Assembly (NCBI GenBank): GCA_019309945.1 | Contig: JAFDFH010000167.1 | Span: forward strand, 1-6,036 | Length of the DNA stretch: 6,036 nt | Source: Deltaproteobacteria bacterium | GTDB taxonomy: Bacteria; Desulfobacterota; Desulfobacteria; Desulfobacterales; JAFDFH01 | Direction of reading: 5' to 3' | Part shown: piece by piece, positions 4,967 through 6,036 of the stretch | Layout of the letters: each line of letters begins with the position of its first letter | Numbering within the stretch: position 1 is the stretch's first letter | Position numbers and translations under genes: made by a program | Notes under the pieces: generated by a model | Databases searched by the model: none | What the model was told of the DNA's origin: nothing | Seen by the model: only the letters and a program-made list of their open reading frames with translations

Positions 4967-5467
4967 TCAAGTGTCTAATGACGACGGTTCCTGATACCGG
5001 TTCACGATTCGTCGTATGATCCGGGAAGTCGAAATTTGCGGAATAACCTCAATTCTTACTACCCGCCCCCCGTTGGCCTTGACAAAATCAGCTCCGATGA
5101 TCTTTTCCTCAGGCCAGTCAGCGCCCTTTACAAGAACATTCGGTTTTAAAGTCTGTATGAGTATTAAAGGATCCGGTTCGTTGAAAATAGTTATATAATC
5201 CACGAACCAAAGGGCGGCAAGGACCTCGGCCCGTTGATCCTGACTTACGATCGGTCGCCCCTTTGCTTTTATCCTTTTTACGGATTCATCCGAATTTAGT
5301 CCCACGACAAGAATATCGCCATGATCTTTGGCCGTCGCAAGATAACGAATATGCCCCACATGGAGGATGTCGAAGCAACCGTTGGTAAAAACAACACGTT
5401 TGCCTGACTCATGCAGGGAATTTATTGTTGGTACAAGATCTTTTAAATTTAATATTTTAGGCAACAT
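4967..5467 (-). CDS. rfaE2: D-glycero-beta-D-manno-heptose 1-phosphate adenylyltransferase
   Basis: A 166-residue stand-alone nucleotidyltransferase equivalent to the C-terminal domain of E. coli HldE. It joins ATP and D-glycero-D-manno-heptose 1-phosphate to give ADP-heptose for the LPS inner core, in the cytosol. Diagnostic features: TNGCFDILHVGH (28-39) with the catalytic HXGH at 36-39, NSDESVKRIKAKGRP (58-72), VKGADW (112-117), and ISTSRIIRRI near the C-terminus, matching the family ISTT/STS ATP-binding motif. Length is usual for the split form, so a separate kinase (rfaE1) should exist elsewhere. I start at ATG 5467; a TTG two codons upstream is possible. Neither has a clear Shine-Dalgarno. 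A TATAAC (5488-5483) just upstream could be a -10 giving a very short leader, but no matching -35 is seen. Confidence 0.92.
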   Translation of the reverse strand: MLPKILNLKDLVPTINSLHESGKRVVFTNGCFDILHVGHIRYLATAKDHGDILVVGLNSDESVKRIKAKGRPIVSQDQRAEVLAALWFVDYITIFNEPDPLILIQTLKPNVLVKGADWPEEKIIGADFVKANGGRVVRIEVIPQISTSRIIRRIVNRYQEPSSLDT

Positions 5468-5522
5468 TTTCAAAACATTTGGGTTATACTTTATTTAATT
5501 AAATTGAGCGATTGTCGAGGTA

Positions 5523-5536
5523 ACCGCAGATGCGGT
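5523..5536. promoter_or_regulatory. 14-bp near-palindrome upstream of rfaE2
   Basis: ACCGCA (5523-5528) and TGCGGT (5531-5536) are exact inverted arms around GA, about 55 bp upstream of the rfaE2 start. The size and symmetry would suit a dimeric repressor operator or a short hairpin. No regulator can be named. Confidence 0.3.
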
Positions 5537-5560
5537 GAAATTGAAAATTCCAACAAAGAT

Positions 5561-5602
5561 GAACGTCCAACATCGAACATTGAACATCGAACGTCGAATA
5601 AT
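5561..5602 (+). repeat. Left heptamer array (GAACRTY, 6 units)
   Basis: Six consecutive 7-bp units: GAACGTC, CAACATC, GAACATT, GAACATC, GAACGTC, GAATAAT. AAAGAT precedes them. The same kind of array in opposite orientation lies at 5978-6016, and GAACGTCCAACATCGAA (5561-5577) recurs perfectly there on the minus strand (6002-5986). The two arrays bracket the truncated gene and the 39-bp array. Confidence 0.85.
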
Positions 5603-5668
5603 GATGTCGCTCCGCTCCTCAAATTATTATAAAATCGAATAAAAAAACCAATGTCGGACTTTGAATGG

Positions 5669-5986
5669 CTATTTCTTTTTCTTTTCAGCCCTTCGACTCC
5701 GCTCAGGGCCTTGAGTCTGTCGAACGGCCCTTCGACTCCGCTCAGGGCCGTGAGTCTGTCGAACGGCCCTTCGACTCCGCTCAGGGCCTTGAGTCTGTCG
5801 AACGGCCCTTCGACTCCGCTCAGGGCCGTGAGCCTGTCGAACGGCCGTTTTGATACTCGTAACGAAAATCTTAATCAATTTTTTTGTTTCCTTTAAAATA
5901 TCATTTAGTAGTTCAGGTTTTTTAATTAATGGTACACGCTGAATAAGTTTTAACCATCTCTGGGTTCCCTTTTTCCCATTCAACAT
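5669..5986 (-). pseudogene. C-terminal remnant of a four-helix-bundle (23S rRNA IVS-type) protein running into a repeat array
   Basis: The minus-strand frame encodes about 40 residues, TQRWLKLIQRVPLI then KPELLNDILKETKKLIKIF then VTSIKTA (5965-5845). They match what I know of the last third of the four helix bundle / 23S rRNA intervening-sequence protein family (usually about 115-130 aa). The N-terminal two thirds, including the SG..I.AN.AE-type helix, is absent. Just upstream lies a heptamer array in place of coding sequence. At the other end the family sequence stops at Ala48 exactly where the 39-bp array begins, and translation continues as four 13-residue basic repeats (such as VRQAHGPERSRRA) and EKKKK to a TAG at 5669. 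The family assignment is by eye. The piece is very likely non-functional. Confidence 0.55.
5689..5844. repeat. Four tandem 39-bp palindromic repeats (REP-like)
   Basis: Units at 5689-5727, 5728-5766, 5767-5805 and 5806-5844 have identical length and only 1-2 differing positions. Each can form a hairpin with outer stem TTCGAC/GTCGAA and inner stem CTCA/TGAG. Units 1 and 3 have CCTTGAG where units 2 and 4 have CCGTGAG, so there is a 78-bp higher-order period; unit 4 also has GCCTG for GTCTG. Being 13 codons long, the unit keeps frames open on both strands, producing spurious ORFs. It is much more GC-rich than its flanks. There are no spacers, so it is not CRISPR. Confidence 0.93.
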
Positions 5987-6016
5987 TCGATGTTGGACGT
6001 TCGATGTTCGATGTTC
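5978..6016 (-). repeat. Right heptamer array, inverted relative to the left one
   Basis: On the minus strand the 7-bp units are GAACATC, GAACATC, GAACGTC, CAACATC, GAATGTT and a partial GAAT. They are preceded by AAAAAGAT and, further out, by AGGAGGG (6035-6029). A 13-codon frame from the ATG at 6018 runs through the array to a TGA at 5980. It is simply the repeat translated and not a supported gene. The array sits exactly where the missing N-terminal part of the four-helix-bundle gene should be. Confidence 0.82.
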
Positions 6017-6036
6017 ATCTTTTTCAGTCCCTCCTG

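Noticed and set aside
4779..4970. 63-codon minus-strand frame between rfaE2 and pgeF
   Set aside because: It is a translation of the inverted repeat and GC-rich hairpins, with no SD and no family signature.
5689..5844. CRISPR array
   Set aside because: The 39-bp units are directly adjacent with no unique spacers, and no cas gene is present.
5651..5896. Plus-strand frames through the 39-bp array
   Set aside because: They are open only because the repeat unit is 13 codons long; there are no domain features or ribosome binding sites.

Overview
This looks like chromosomal DNA of a Desulfobacterota bacterium, probably a Desulfobacterales-type anaerobe. The inference rests on the F0-only ATP synthase operon, the mix of protein families, and the abundant short tandem repeats between moderately AT-rich genes. 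No rRNA or universal marker gene is present to confirm it. Every gene I can support lies on the minus strand, so the window is transcribed from right to left.

Layout, in transcription order. (1) 5561-6018: a repeat-rich, non-functional segment. Inverted arrays of 7-bp repeats bracket the C-terminal remnant of a four-helix-bundle (23S rRNA intervening-sequence type) gene and a four-copy 39-bp palindromic tandem array. (2) 4967-5467: rfaE2/hldE C-domain homologue, the ADP-heptose synthesis adenylyltransferase for LPS inner core. (3) 4778-4966: a gap with a long imperfect inverted repeat and GC-rich hairpins. (4) 4007-4777: pgeF (YfiH/DUF152 'laccase-domain' family). (5) 3169-3966: pyrK-like dihydroorotate dehydrogenase electron-transfer subunit. 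No pyrD is next to it. (6) 2763-3168: about 400 bp with no gene, holding the likely promoter region of the next operon. (7) 2762-978: membrane-sector ATP synthase genes atpZ, atpI, atpB (a) and atpE (c), ending at a strong intrinsic terminator at 916-958. (8) 140-901: an SDR oxidoreductase whose Shine-Dalgarno directly abuts that terminator. (9) 1-139: two inverted repeats and no convincing gene.

How the genes work together. The four atp genes encode only the rotor/stator membrane parts and their assembly factors. The b, delta, alpha, gamma, beta and epsilon genes must be elsewhere, as is known for several Desulfobacterota with split F0/F1 operons. The c subunit carries the complete side-chain set of a Na+ site (Gln31, Glu64, Ser65, Tyr69), so Na+ coupling is a real possibility. 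RfaE2, PgeF and PyrK are housekeeping enzymes of envelope and pyrimidine metabolism.

I do not see a convincing new defence, mobile or biosynthetic system. The observations most worth a second look are the inverted-heptamer/truncated-gene/39-bp-array segment at the right end, the heptamer array that runs into the atpB stop codon, the Na+-type c subunit, and the terminator abutting the SDR ribosome binding site.
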